Origin: Tropicimonas sp. IMCC34043
GTDB taxonomy: Bacteria; Pseudomonadota; Alphaproteobacteria; Rhodobacterales; Rhodobacteraceae
Reading direction: 5' to 3'
Length of the DNA stretch: 64,000 nucleotides
Assembly: GCF_003390845.1 (NCBI RefSeq)
Contig: NZ_QMEK01000001.1
Coordinates: forward strand, 682,001 to 746,000
Below, piece after piece: positions 48,656 to 57,901 of this stretch (its first letter is position 1; every line of letters begins with the position of its first letter). Below the pieces are notes generated by a model. That model had not been told where the DNA came from. It did no database searches and saw only the letters and a program-made list of their open reading frames with translations. The position numbers and the translations under genes are program-made.

Positions 48656-49549
48656 TCAGGGCACGTCCTGCCCAAGCGCCGCGGCATAGAGCAGGTACCA
48701 CGTCTCGCGGTCCATGGTGACCCGGAAGGCGTCGGAAAATGTCTTGATCCGTGCCAGGGTGTTGGTGCCGAGCACGGGCAGGATGCAGGCCGGATGCGCC
48801 AGCAGCCAGGCGATGGCGACCGCGGTCGGATCGACCCCGTCGCGCGCGGCGACCTCTTCGAGCGTCTCGTTCATCCGGCTCAGCCCCGAGGACAGAAGCG
48901 AGCCGCCGGCAAGCGGCGACCAGGCCATCGGCGCGACCCCGCGTTCCTGCAGGAAGGCGACATCGCCGTTGGTCAGTGGCGTGTGGGCCAGCAGGCTGAT
49001 CTCGATCTGGTTGGTCACCAGCGGGTTGTCCATCGCGCTTTCCAGCAGTTGCCAGTCGTGGGGCCGGAAGTTCGAGACACCGACCGCCCGCACCTTGCCC
49101 GAGGCCACCGCCTCGTCCAGGGCGCGGCCGGTGTCGAACGGGTCCATCAGAAGGTCGGGGCGGTGGATCAGCAGCAGGTCGATCCGCTCGACCGCGAGAT
49201 TGCGCAACGACCGGTCGATCGACGCAGCGATGTGCGCGGGGCTGCTGTCATAGTGGTTGACCCGCCGGTCGGCAAAGGGACCGGACTTTGCCACGATGCC
49301 GCATTTCGTGATGACCTCGATCTGCCCGCGCAGATGCGGCGCGGCCTTCAGCGCTGCGCCGAACAGTGCCTCGGTGGTATAGCGGCCATAGATGTCGGCA
49401 TGATCGAAGCTGGTCACGCCCTGTTCCAGACAGGCTTCGATCTTGGCCTGGATATGGCTTGGCGAGGTGTCGCGGTCGTCTGCAAGCCGCCACATGCCAT
49501 AGACGATCCGGCTGAGCTCCAGCCCGACCGTCAGTTCGACCCGTTCCAT
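48656..49549 (-). CDS. Aldo/keto reductase, YdhF-like
   Basis: This 297-residue AKR barrel has Asp49 and Tyr54 in 'SFDHADIYG', Lys in 'VITKCGI', and His in 'LLLIHRPD'. 'VGVSNFRPHDWQLLES' and 'AWSPLAGGSLLS' are as in the YdhF group. The ATG at 49549 has GGGAG upstream. It appears co-transcribed with the flavin reductase downstream; the long frame to 50656 is a shadow of the ThDP gene on the other strand. Substrate unknown. Confidence 0.92.
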   Translation of the reverse strand: MERVELTVGLELSRIVYGMWRLADDRDTSPSHIQAKIEACLEQGVTSFDHADIYGRYTTEALFGAALKAAPHLRGQIEVITKCGIVAKSGPFADRRVNHYDSSPAHIAASIDRSLRNLAVERIDLLLIHRPDLLMDPFDTGRALDEAVASGKVRAVGVSNFRPHDWQLLESAMDNPLVTNQIEISLLAHTPLTNGDVAFLQERGVAPMAWSPLAGGSLLSSGLSRMNETLEEVAARDGVDPTAVAIAWLLAHPACILPVLGTNTLARIKTFSDAFRVTMDRETWYLLYAAALGQDVP

Positions 49550-49806
49550 CCTGTGCACTCCCTCGTCCGGCGACCCCGCGCTCACACCACCACGCCGGGT
49601 GCATGGGGACAAGCCCCTGACGCCGGATCGATGCGGCGTTGCGACGGTTTCACCATCGGCATTTCGGCGCGACTGGACTATGGCTCTGGAAACAGGCGGC
49701 GATGTGCGGATGCCCGAGGCCACCGGTGCCGGACGGGCCCGCAGTAGGTTTCGGGGCCGGCAGCCGCCATGGCGCCTGGCGAACGAGTGCGAACAGGAGA
49801 GCGGGC

Positions 49807-51348
49807 ATGAACGGTGCGGAAAGTCTGGTGAAGACACTGCTGGCGGGGGATGTCGATGTCTGCTTTGCCAACCCCGGCACGTCCGAGATGCACTTTGTGG
49901 CGGCCCTCGATCTGCATCCCGAGATGCGCTGTATCCTGACCCTGTTCGAGGGCGGGGCGACCGGGGCGGCGGATGGCTATTTCCGCATGACCGGGCGTCT
50001 GGCGGCGACGCTTCTGCACCTCGCACCCGGTTTCGGCAATGGCTATGCCAACCTCCACAACGCGCGCAAGGCGCACAGCGCGGTGCTGAACATCGTCGGC
50101 GACCATGCCGATTATCATCTGCGCTATGACGCGCCGCTGAAGGGCGACATTGCGGGCGTGACGCGGTCGGTCTCGCATTGGGTGCGGTCGTCCACCGATG
50201 CGGCGTCGGTCGCCTGGGACGGCGCCGACGCGATCCGTGCCGCGATGTCCGGGAACGGCCGGATCGCGACGCTGGTGCTGCCGGCCAATGCAGCCTGGGA
50301 CAAGGCCAAGGGCATTGCCTCCTCGCGCGCGCCGGTGCCGCCGCAGCGCCCGAGCAAGACGCTGGTTGCCGCGGCGGCCGCGGCGCTGTGGCGCCCGGGG
50401 GCCGCGTTGTTCGTCGGCGGTGCGGCGCTTTATGGCGATCTTTCCAGGGTGGCGGGACAGATCGCCGCCCGGACCGGATGCCGGCTGATGAGCGACTACT
50501 TCGTGCCGCGGATCGAACGCGGGGCCGGCGCGGTCGATATCGAATGCCTGCACTATCCGGTGCTCGAGAACGCCGCGATCCTGAAGGATGTCTCCGAAAT
50601 CGTGCTGCTGGGGGCGGGCCGGCCGGTGGCGTTCTTCGCCTATCCCGACAAGCCATCGACGCCCGAACCCGCGGGCTGCCCGATCCTCGATCTTTGTGCG
50701 CCGGACATGGATATCGCCTGGACGCTGAAGGCGCTGGCTGACTTGACCGGCGCCGAGGCTGTCGAACCGGCGCTGCTGTCGCTCGACCTGCCCGAACTGC
50801 CGCAGGGGGCGATGAGCATCGAAAATCTGGGGCAGGCCCTTGCCGCGCTGCTGCCCGAGGATGCGGTCGTGGTCAATGAGAGCGTGACCGCCGGTCAGCC
50901 GCTGGCCGACGCCACCCGCCATGCCCGGCGCCACGACTGGCTGAACAATCCCGGTGGCGCCATCGGCGAGGCGTTGCCGCTGGCGGTGGGGGCGGCGGTC
51001 GGCTGCCCGGACCGCAAGGTGGTGGTGCTGACGGGCGACGGGTCCGCCATGTACACGCTGCAGGCGCTGTGGACGATGGCGCGCGAGGAACTGGACGTGA
51101 CGGTCGTGGTACTGGCGAACCGCGGCTACAAGATCCTTTGGGGCGAGCTTGCCAATGTCGGGGTCGAAAAGCCGGGCGAAACCGCGGCGCAGATGTTCGA
51201 TCTGACAGACCCGGTGCTTGACTGGGTGTCGCTTGCCCGCGGGCATGGGGTGCCGGCGGCGCGGGCGGTCGACATGAGCCAGTTCATTGCCGCCTTGCGC
51301 GAAGGTCTGGACCGGCCGGGCCCCTATCTGATCGAGGCTGTCTGCTAG
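49807..51348 (+). CDS. Acetolactate synthase-like ThDP-dependent enzyme
   Basis: This 513-residue enzyme has the three-domain layout of the acetolactate synthase/benzoylformate decarboxylase family. The catalytic Glu48 lies in 'LTLFEGGATGAADGYFRMTG', and the ThDP/Mg motif begins at residue 410 with 'GDGSAMYTLQALWTMAREEL', ending near 'LANRGYKIL'. It is shorter than IlvB/IlvI (about 560-600) and has no small-subunit gene beside it, so it is probably not the branched-chain biosynthetic enzyme. GGAGA precedes the ATG. Divergent from the aldo/keto reductase. The 2-oxo acid substrate is unknown. Confidence 0.88.
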   Translation: MNGAESLVKTLLAGDVDVCFANPGTSEMHFVAALDLHPEMRCILTLFEGGATGAADGYFRMTGRLAATLLHLAPGFGNGYANLHNARKAHSAVLNIVGDHADYHLRYDAPLKGDIAGVTRSVSHWVRSSTDAASVAWDGADAIRAAMSGNGRIATLVLPANAAWDKAKGIASSRAPVPPQRPSKTLVAAAAAALWRPGAALFVGGAALYGDLSRVAGQIAARTGCRLMSDYFVPRIERGAGAVDIECLHYPVLENAAILKDVSEIVLLGAGRPVAFFAYPDKPSTPEPAGCPILDLCAPDMDIAWTLKALADLTGAEAVEPALLSLDLPELPQGAMSIENLGQALAALLPEDAVVVNESVTAGQPLADATRHARRHDWLNNPGGAIGEALPLAVGAAVGCPDRKVVVLTGDGSAMYTLQALWTMAREELDVTVVVLANRGYKILWGELANVGVEKPGETAAQMFDLTDPVLDWVSLARGHGVPAARAVDMSQFIAALREGLDRPGPYLIEAVC

Positions 51349-51418
51349 GCCGCGGCGTCGCGGCCCTGCGGCCCCGGGCTGTGCCGGGGCCATCGGAGGT
51401 TTGCTTGCCGCGGCCGGT

Positions 51419-52762
51419 TCAGCGGCGGCGGCGCACCGCGCCGAACCCCGCGAGGGCGGTTCCAAGCAGGATCGCGCCTGCAGGCAGCGGCACGGCCGGG
51501 ACCAGATCGTTGATCGTATAGGCGGTGCCGGCGAAGTCGAAGACCTCGAAATTCGTCAGGTCCAGATCGCCCAGCCCGACCGCATCGCCAAAGGCGAGTG
51601 TCAGGATGCCCGCGTCGAGCGTCGCCGTGGCCAGGTTCGAGATGTCGAAGGTAAAGCTGACGGTGTCGGTGCCCTCGCCGCCGTCGAACAGGCTGTCGAA
51701 GCCGTCCGTGCCATAGGACAGGCTGGAAAAGATCAGGCTGTCGTCATCGTCGCCTAAGTCCGACAGTCCATCGACGATGGCGCCGTCGAGCAGCTCGAGC
51801 ACGTCGTTGCCTTCACCGAGCAGCAGCGCGGTGCCGCCGGTGCCGCGGATCGTGCCGGCATTCAGGATCTTCTGGACAGCGACGTTGCCGACCTCGCCAT
51901 TCGGGTTGCCGGCTGCGTCGAGGCCGGTCTCGACCATGATGCCCTCGACGCCTTCGATCAGGCCATAGTTCTCGACGCTGCTGTCGCCGCCCGCGTCATA
52001 GTCGATCCCGGCCGACCCCGCGACGGTGATCGAGGCGCCCGCATAGTTGATGATCGTACCGTCGTCGATGTCGATGCCGTCGCCGTCATTCCCGGTGCTG
52101 ACAATCGCTCCGTAGTTGTCGATCCGGGCGCCGGTGCCGACCTGTACGCCGTCCTCGAACGCGGTGATCGTGCCCTTGTTGGTGACCCGCGCGTCATTGC
52201 CGGCCTCGAAGGCCTCGTTGCCGGAATCGATCGTGCCTTCGTTAAAAAGCCAGACGCCGTCGCCGACGGTGATCGCCTTGTCCTCGGTGTCGATCAGCCC
52301 GGAAGCGCCGTTCAGAATGCCGATCGTGCCCGATCCCTTGCCGTTGCCGGCCTGAATTCCGTCGTCGCCCGCCTCGATGGTCCCGAAGTTCTCGATGTGG
52401 AAATCGTCGGCGGCGTTGATCCCGTCCTTTGCGGCGGTGAGCTTGCCATTGTTGGTGATCGAAAGGTCTGTGCCGGTGCCGTTGTCGATGTCGCCCCAGT
52501 CGATGGCGTCCTTGCTGTCGCTGATCACCGTGCCGTCGTTGGTGATCGTGACCCCGTTGCCTTCGCCCTTCAGCGTATCGCCATTATCCTGCACGGTTGC
52601 GCCGGACTCGACCAGGATGCTCAGCCCGTCGGTGTCATCCTCGAAACCGGAACTGACGCCCGAACAGGTCACGGACAGCGCCGAGACCGAGCAGGCGAGG
52701 GCAGGGCTTGCGGCAAAGGGCAGGGTCAGAAGGGCGGCGGTGCAAAGGAGATGGCGGTTCAT
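51419..52762 (-). CDS. Exported beta-solenoid protein with VPLPA-CTERM sorting signal
   Basis: This 447-residue protein has a signal peptide (cleavage near 'SPALA', residue 23). The middle consists of repeated short units of the type 'ITNDGTV', 'IENFGTIEAGDDGI' and 'VTNKGTITAFEDGV', which suggest a right-handed beta-helix. Near residues 325-375 are Gly/Asp-rich stretches ('LGEGNDVLELLDG', 'GGEGTDTVSF') like RTX calcium-binding repeats. It ends 'VPLPAGAILLGTALAGFGAVRRRR', a VPLPA-CTERM sorting signal. It is probably exported and anchored or released by a rhombosortase/exosortase-type system. Binding partner unknown. Confidence 0.85.
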   Translation of the reverse strand: MNRHLLCTAALLTLPFAASPALACSVSALSVTCSGVSSGFEDDTDGLSILVESGATVQDNGDTLKGEGNGVTITNDGTVISDSKDAIDWGDIDNGTGTDLSITNNGKLTAAKDGINAADDFHIENFGTIEAGDDGIQAGNGKGSGTIGILNGASGLIDTEDKAITVGDGVWLFNEGTIDSGNEAFEAGNDARVTNKGTITAFEDGVQVGTGARIDNYGAIVSTGNDGDGIDIDDGTIINYAGASITVAGSAGIDYDAGGDSSVENYGLIEGVEGIMVETGLDAAGNPNGEVGNVAVQKILNAGTIRGTGGTALLLGEGNDVLELLDGAIVDGLSDLGDDDDSLIFSSLSYGTDGFDSLFDGGEGTDTVSFTFDISNLATATLDAGILTLAFGDAVGLGDLDLTNFEVFDFAGTAYTINDLVPAVPLPAGAILLGTALAGFGAVRRRR

Positions 52763-52865
52763 GATGTCCTCGTATCCGCTGGCGCGGCGGCCAGGGCAGG
52801 TTGTTGGCAGGAATGGAAAGCAGTGGTTAAGGCGGTTCCGGCACAGTTTTGTGACGAGCTTGCCG

Positions 52866-52895
52866 AAAAAAATGGAGCACCCCTTGGGGTGCTCC
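52866..52895 (-). terminator. Strong Rho-independent terminator after the glycerophosphodiesterase gene
   Basis: GGAGCACCCC (52874-52883) and its complement (52886-52895) form a 10-base stem. On the minus strand it is followed, after one A, by seven T (52872-52866). It lies 31 bases beyond the stop codon at 52926. Confidence 0.93.
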
Positions 52896-52925
52896 GATCG
52901 GCTATGGAAAATGGACGGATGAAAC

Positions 52926-54143
52926 TCAGTTCAGACCCATGCAGGAGGCATAGTAGCTGACGGTCGCGGGCCAGTCCGAGAAGATGCCGACGACGCCCAC
53001 GTCCTGGGCCAGCACGTCGACCAGTTCGTACATCTGGCCGTCGCTGTGAATGATGTCGTTGGTGGACAGATAGTACCAGCCACCGCCCCCGGGGGCAGAC
53101 AGCGGGCCGGAGCGTTCGAGCGACCAGGTGATCAGCTTCAGGCCCGCGGCCTTGGCGGCCTTGGCATACTCGCTCGCCGCGATCTTGTCGCCGTCGGCGG
53201 TGACGAGCATGTTCATGGAGGGGGCAAGGTAGTTGACGCCCTTGGCCTTCAGATCGGCGAAATCCTCGTTCCAGGTGCTCGGGTCCTGCTCGTCGAACAC
53301 GCCGTCTTCCCATTCGACCAGATAGACCGCGTTGGCGCCGTATTCCGGTTCGTTGGCGATCCAGTAGAGGATGTCGTCGAGGTTGAACGACTGCGCGAAG
53401 ACGTCGGAGCCCGGGATGCCGGCGGTCTTGTATTCGTCGATCAGCTTCTGGGCATAGTCGGCCTGGGTCATGCCGTCGAACGGCATATCGACCGAGGCGC
53501 TTTTCAACTCGGGGGTAAACTTGGCCCCGAGCGACTTGAACAGCGCAATCGACTCGGCGTGGGTCATGATGGTGGTCGGCTCGACGGCATAGAGATCGGT
53601 GCGCCAGCCCGCCGTGGCGTTCATGTAGTCCGCGACATTGGTCGCGGTCTTGTCGGCGGCGTCCATCTTCGGCGTCAGCGACTTGAACTCGTCGACCGTC
53701 AGTTCCGAGGTCCGGCATTCGGCCGTCGCGGGCTGATCGCCCGAGGCCGGCGTGAAGGGCGTGACGCACGTTTCGGCCAACGGCGTGGCCAGGATGTTCG
53801 TCGTGGTGTGCAGGTCGTTCTGGGCGTGACGGCAGACGAGGGTCTTGTCCTTGGTGAAGGTCACGTCGCATTCGAGCACGCCGGCGCCCTGACGGGCGGC
53901 CGCGATATTGGCCTCGGCGGAATGCTCGGGGAATTGCATCTGTGCCCCGCGGTGGCCGATCGAGAACTGGGTGCGGTGTACCGGCTGGCCCATGCAGGCG
54001 GTCAGCTTGTCCTTGAGCGGGCCGTCTTCCATGCGGTCGACCAGATAGAGCGGGCGAACGCCCACCTCGATCACGTCGTTGGCCATGGCGGCGCCGGCAA
54101 GCAGCGCGAAGGGCAGGACTAGAGCGGCAGTTGTCTTTTTCAT
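52926..54143 (-). CDS. Periplasmic glycerophosphodiester phosphodiesterase
   Basis: This 405-residue protein has a signal peptide ('[18 protein letters not shown]', residues 4-21) and a GDPD domain: '[14 protein letters not shown]' with catalytic His64-Arg65, '[21 protein letters not shown]' with the metal Glu/Asp and second His, and 'ITWSLERSG' later. It splits glycerophosphodiesters into glycerol-3-phosphate and an alcohol, releasing phosphate sources outside the cell membrane. Several Cys suggest disulfides. It follows phnM on the same strand and ends in a strong terminator. Confidence 0.92.
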   Translation of the reverse strand: MKKTTAALVLPFALLAGAAMANDVIEVGVRPLYLVDRMEDGPLKDKLTACMGQPVHRTQFSIGHRGAQMQFPEHSAEANIAAARQGAGVLECDVTFTKDKTLVCRHAQNDLHTTTNILATPLAETCVTPFTPASGDQPATAECRTSELTVDEFKSLTPKMDAADKTATNVADYMNATAGWRTDLYAVEPTTIMTHAESIALFKSLGAKFTPELKSASVDMPFDGMTQADYAQKLIDEYKTAGIPGSDVFAQSFNLDDILYWIANEPEYGANAVYLVEWEDGVFDEQDPSTWNEDFADLKAKGVNYLAPSMNMLVTADGDKIAASEYAKAAKAAGLKLITWSLERSGPLSAPGGGGWYYLSTNDIIHSDGQMYELVDVLAQDVGVVGIFSDWPATVSYYASCMGLN

Positions 54144-54225
54144 CTCGATCCCCGGACAGGTGTTTCGAGGCGGGTATGACGCGGGATATTGTCAGTCCGG
54201 TAAGGGATTGGTGACGGAAGGATGT

Positions 54226-54239
54226 GGTTTCCGTAAACC
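54226..54239 (-). other. Small hairpin between phnM and the glycerophosphodiesterase gene
   Basis: GGTTT (54226-54230), CCGT, AAACC (54235-54239) forms a 5-base stem 30 bases beyond the phnM stop. It is too weak to be a sure terminator. Confidence 0.3.
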
Positions 54240-54270
54240 TTTCGTGACGGCGCGCTGTGCCGTCTGTCGG

Positions 54271-55452
54271 CTATTCTGCCGCGATGTCGAGGATCTGCGG
54301 CGCGCGGGTAAAACGGCACGCGGCGCCCTGGGCGAGATAGGTCAGCACACCGCCCGCAATCGTCATTTCGACGGCACGTGTATGGACGTTCACCGCCACC
54401 AGGTCGGCGCGGCGGCCGAAATCGAGCGTGCCGCGGTCGTGCAGGCGCAGGATTTGCGCCGGCTTCGACGAGATCATGGCCCAGGCCGCCGGCAAGTCGC
54501 GCAATCCGCTGTCGGCCAGCTTCCACGCCGCCTGCGCAAGTGCGGGATAGTAGAAGTCCGACACCAGCGCGTCGCAAAGACCCTGGGCGATCATGTCGGC
54601 GGCCCGCAGGTTGCCGGCATGGCTGCCGTCGCGGACCACATTGGGCGCGCTCAGCAAGACCGGATCGTTCATCGCCTTGGCGGCGGCGGCGGCACGGCGG
54701 CTCAGCGGAAATTCCGCGATGCTGGCGCCGATCATCGAATAGGTCTCGCGGGTCTCGCCATCGGGATCGTCGTGCGAGCCATAGCGCACGCCCAGAATGT
54801 CGAAGGCATCGGCCAGCCGGCAGAGATGGCGCGGCACCTCGCGGTCGCGCGCCTTCAGCGCGGCGATCAGCGCGGTCTGCTCGGCGCCGCTGCGTCCGGC
54901 CCGCGCGGCGTCGATCTCGGCCTCGCCCGGGCGGTCGCGGGCACGGTCGATTGCCCGTTCCAGATGGTTGTTGAAGACGACATAGCCGACGTCGTGGCGC
55001 CGGATCGCCGCCAGCATCCGGTCGGCGGTATCGATCAGATGGGTCTGGCAGCGCAACTGGATCCTGAGGTCGGTGCCCGCCTGCGCACGATAGAGCGCGT
55101 GTGCCGCCAGCACCCGTTCGGCAAAGTCCGGATCGCGCGGCCCGCCCTCCCAGGACCAGCCCTGCGCCAGCCAGGCGGTCGTCACGCCGTTGGCGGCGGC
55201 TTCGCGGTCAACGGCCGCCAGGGCAAGCCGAAGGTCGAAGTCGGCGTGCGAGTGCGGGGCGATGTGGCGTTCCAGCGTGTCGCTGTGCAGATCGATGATC
55301 CCGGGCAGCAGCAGATAGCCGTGCATGTCGACCTCGGGCAGCGGACCCTTGGTGATCCGGCCATCGGCAATGGCCAGGGAACGACGCTGCAATTCGCCGT
55401 CGCGCAGGATCTGGGCGCCGGTGAAGCGCATGGGCGGAAGCAGCTTGTGCAT
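54271..55452 (-). CDS. phnM: PhnM-type phosphonate-metabolism diphosphatase
   Basis: This 393-residue amidohydrolase-fold protein matches PhnM: 'LLLPGIIDLHSDTLERHIAPH' with metal His/Asp, 'DFDLRLALAAVDREAAANGVTTAWLAQGWSWEGG', 'YVVFNNHLE', 'SHDDPDGETRETYSMIGASIAEFP' and 'LVSDFYYPALAQAAWKL'. PhnM removes pyrophosphate from ribose-1-methylphosphonate 5-triphosphate in the C-P lyase pathway. No other phn gene is adjacent. I chose the ATG at 55452; one at 55431 is possible. The glycerophosphodiesterase gene follows, hinting at a phosphorus-scavenging pair. Confidence 0.92.
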   Translation of the reverse strand: MHKLLPPMRFTGAQILRDGELQRRSLAIADGRITKGPLPEVDMHGYLLLPGIIDLHSDTLERHIAPHSHADFDLRLALAAVDREAAANGVTTAWLAQGWSWEGGPRDPDFAERVLAAHALYRAQAGTDLRIQLRCQTHLIDTADRMLAAIRRHDVGYVVFNNHLERAIDRARDRPGEAEIDAARAGRSGAEQTALIAALKARDREVPRHLCRLADAFDILGVRYGSHDDPDGETRETYSMIGASIAEFPLSRRAAAAAKAMNDPVLLSAPNVVRDGSHAGNLRAADMIAQGLCDALVSDFYYPALAQAAWKLADSGLRDLPAAWAMISSKPAQILRLHDRGTLDFGRRADLVAVNVHTRAVEMTIAGGVLTYLAQGAACRFTRAPQILDIAAE

Positions 55453-55699
55453 CGCGGTCTCGGGATTGTCTCGACTGACAGTGTTTGCTGTGGATAGCTC
55501 GCAACTGTATCGGCCGTGTGACAACAAGTTGCCGCAGGATCACAGTCGATTGACCGAAGGGCATTCGCGCAGCGCTGGCTGCCGTGACAGGCCCCGAGCC
55601 TGCCGCCTTCCGGACCGGACTGGGCCGGGCGCAGCCCGCGCCGCGCAGCGGCGCCATCGCCGCGCGGGTCCCCGCCCGGCGGCAAGGCCCGGCCGGGGA

Positions 55700-56584
55700 T
55701 CAGCCCATGCGTTCCGAGGCATAGCTTCCGGGGCTGGCCGGAAACACCACCGTCTTGTGCCCGTTCACGAACACCCGGTGGTGGATATGGGCATGGATCG
55801 CGCGCGCCAGCACCAGGCATTCCACGTCGCGCCCGATCGAGACATAGTCGGCCGCAGACTGGGCATGGGTCACCCGGACCGTGTCCTGTTCGATGATCGG
55901 CCCCTCGTCGAGGTCTGCGGTGACATAATGCGAGGTCGCCCCGATCAGCTTCACCCCCCGCTCATAGGCCTGACGATAGGGGTTCGCGCCCTTGAAGCTT
56001 GGCAGGAAGGAGTGGTGGATGTTGATCAGCCGCCCCGACATCGCCTTGCACATCTGTTCCGACAGAACCTGCATATAGCGGGCGAGCACCACAAGTTCGG
56101 CGCCGGTCTCCTCGATGATCGCCATTTGCTGGGCCTCGGCCGCGGCCTTGGTGGCCTTGGTGATCTTGACATAGAAGAACGGAATGTCGTGGTTCACGAC
56201 CAGTTTCTGGTATTCCAGATGGTTCGACACCACGCCGACGATGTCGATCGGCAGCGCCCCGATCCGCCAACGATAGAGCAGGTCGTTCAGGCAGTGGCCG
56301 AAGTGCGAGACCATGATCAGGACCTTCATCTTCTGCGTCATGTCGTGGAAGGCAAAGTCCATACCGAACCGTTCGGCGATGGCGGCAAACTCATGGCTCA
56401 GTTCGTCGGGCGTGCGGCCCTCCTCGCTGCCAAAGCCGACGCGCATGAAGAAGCGGTTGGTCTCCTGATCGTCGAACTGGTGGGAATCCGTGATGTTGCA
56501 GCCATGATCGGAGAGAAAGGTCGAGATCGCGGCCACGATCCCGCGGGTCGTGGAGCAGGTGACGGTCAGGGCGAAGGTCGTCAT
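55700..56584 (-). CDS. purU: Formyltetrahydrofolate deformylase
   Basis: This 294-residue enzyme hydrolyses 10-formyl-THF to THF and formate, balancing one-carbon pools. An N-terminal ACT domain (residues 1-80, 'CSTTRGIVAAISTFLSDHGCNITD') precedes the formyltransferase-like domain: 'VLIMVSHFGHCLNDLLYRW', 'NIHHSFLPSFKGANPY' with the catalytic Asn/His, and 'SHYVTADLDEGPIIEQD' with the Asp. It stands alone on the minus strand. Confidence 0.96.
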   Translation of the reverse strand: MTTFALTVTCSTTRGIVAAISTFLSDHGCNITDSHQFDDQETNRFFMRVGFGSEEGRTPDELSHEFAAIAERFGMDFAFHDMTQKMKVLIMVSHFGHCLNDLLYRWRIGALPIDIVGVVSNHLEYQKLVVNHDIPFFYVKITKATKAAAEAQQMAIIEETGAELVVLARYMQVLSEQMCKAMSGRLINIHHSFLPSFKGANPYRQAYERGVKLIGATSHYVTADLDEGPIIEQDTVRVTHAQSAADYVSIGRDVECLVLARAIHAHIHHRVFVNGHKTVVFPASPGSYASERMG

Positions 56585-56819
56585 TGGGTGTCCGGGGCAG
56601 GTTCAGGGTGGCGCATCTTTGCCCCGTAAGGCGCCGGGCCAAAACCCCAAAAGCACCGCAAGCGTGTCGCGACCAGTGTCGCGGCGCCAGGCAGCCGGCG
56701 CCTTCATTCCGATCCGCGCCGCAGATTTCCGATCCGCGCAGGGCGGCGTGCCTTCCGCGTCCGACGCAACAGTCAGGTCCCGGGACCGGCCGCAGCCCGC
56801 GCCGTGGCGTGGTGCGCGG

Positions 56820-57683
56820 TCATCCGAGCCCGCCGAACCATGCGCCGACATATCCGGCAAACAGGGACGGATCCTCGATGTTCATGGAGTGGCCGACGCC
56901 CGGCACCTGCACCAACCGGCAATCGGGCATCTCGGCCGCCATGCGCTTCATGTCCGCCAGCGGAATGATCCGGTCGAGCGCGCCCAGCAACACGAGATGG
57001 GGATGGGCGATCTCGGCCATCCGGCGGACAAGCTCGCCGCTGGCATGTTCCTTCGTCAGATTGATCGGGGTGCCGACCAGCACACCCTCGGATACGCCGA
57101 GTGCCTGATCGACGCAGGCCTCGAACAGCGCCGCCTCGGGGCTGTCGGGCAGTGCATATTCGGGCCGCTGGCCGGGGACGAGGGTTTCGGGCCGGAACAG
57201 GGTCGGCGCCGCGGTGCTGCCCAGCACGGTCCGCATCAACTCGCGATCCTGTCCCATGGCGCGGAAGATCTCGATGGTCCCGGACGCGAATGGCAGGCCC
57301 ATCGGAGCCACGGGGTCAAGCGCCAGCACCCGGCCAAAGCGCGCGGGCTTTTCCAGCAGCATGCGGGTCGAGATGATGCCGCCGGTCGAATGCGTGAGAA
57401 GGTGGCAGAACGGAATGTCGAGCGCATCGAGCGCCGCCAGCATGTCCTCGGCGTGGCGGGCAATGGCATAATCGGCACAATCCTCGCCCGCCGGCGGCCG
57501 GTCGCTGTCGCCACAGCCGCGCCAGTCGATTCCGACCACGCGCAGGTCGGCCGGGAAATGCGGCGCGGCCAGGCTGATCCAGTCCTTGCTGGCAAGATTG
57601 CCGTGGATGAACACCACGGTCACCGGCCCGTCGCCCCAGATCCGAAGCCCCAGCCTCAGCCCGCCAATGTCCACCTGTGTCAC
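56820..57683 (-). CDS. Alpha/beta hydrolase
   Basis: This 287-residue protein has the hydrolase fold: oxyanion 'FIHGNLASKDW', nucleophile Ser99 in 'LTHSTGG', acid Asp in 'LLGALDRIIPL', and His in 'VPGVGHSMN'. The nucleophile elbow is H-S-T-G-G rather than the usual GxSxG, seen in some members. I chose the GTG at 57683, which has GGAGGGG directly upstream; the frame to 57836 adds 51 low-information residues. It is divergent from the RsmB-type gene. Substrate unknown. Confidence 0.88.
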   Translation of the reverse strand: MTQVDIGGLRLGLRIWGDGPVTVVFIHGNLASKDWISLAAPHFPADLRVVGIDWRGCGDSDRPPAGEDCADYAIARHAEDMLAALDALDIPFCHLLTHSTGGIISTRMLLEKPARFGRVLALDPVAPMGLPFASGTIEIFRAMGQDRELMRTVLGSTAAPTLFRPETLVPGQRPEYALPDSPEAALFEACVDQALGVSEGVLVGTPINLTKEHASGELVRRMAEIAHPHLVLLGALDRIIPLADMKRMAAEMPDCRLVQVPGVGHSMNIEDPSLFAGYVGAWFGGLG

Positions 57684-57901
57684 GTGCCCCTCCGCCGAAC
57701 CCGGTGTGATATGCTTGCCGGCAGGATGGCTGCCGGGCGGCCGCAGGTCCAGCGATTCCGGGGCTTTGGGCGGTGCAATGCCGATCGGCGCTGTCTTCCG
57801 ATCGGCGCTTGCGTTAGAACACCGCGAACGTGGCAATGTCCGGTGCGGACGGGAGGGCTCGGAATGGTCTCAGCGCTTTCTCTCATTGATCGGCCGCGGC
57901 T

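Noticed and set aside
54144-54270. Possible Pho boxes (CCGTCAC-like strings) before the glycerophosphodiesterase gene
   Set aside because: Second halves match the CTGTCAT-N4-CTGTCAT consensus poorly, so I would not call PhoB control from sequence.
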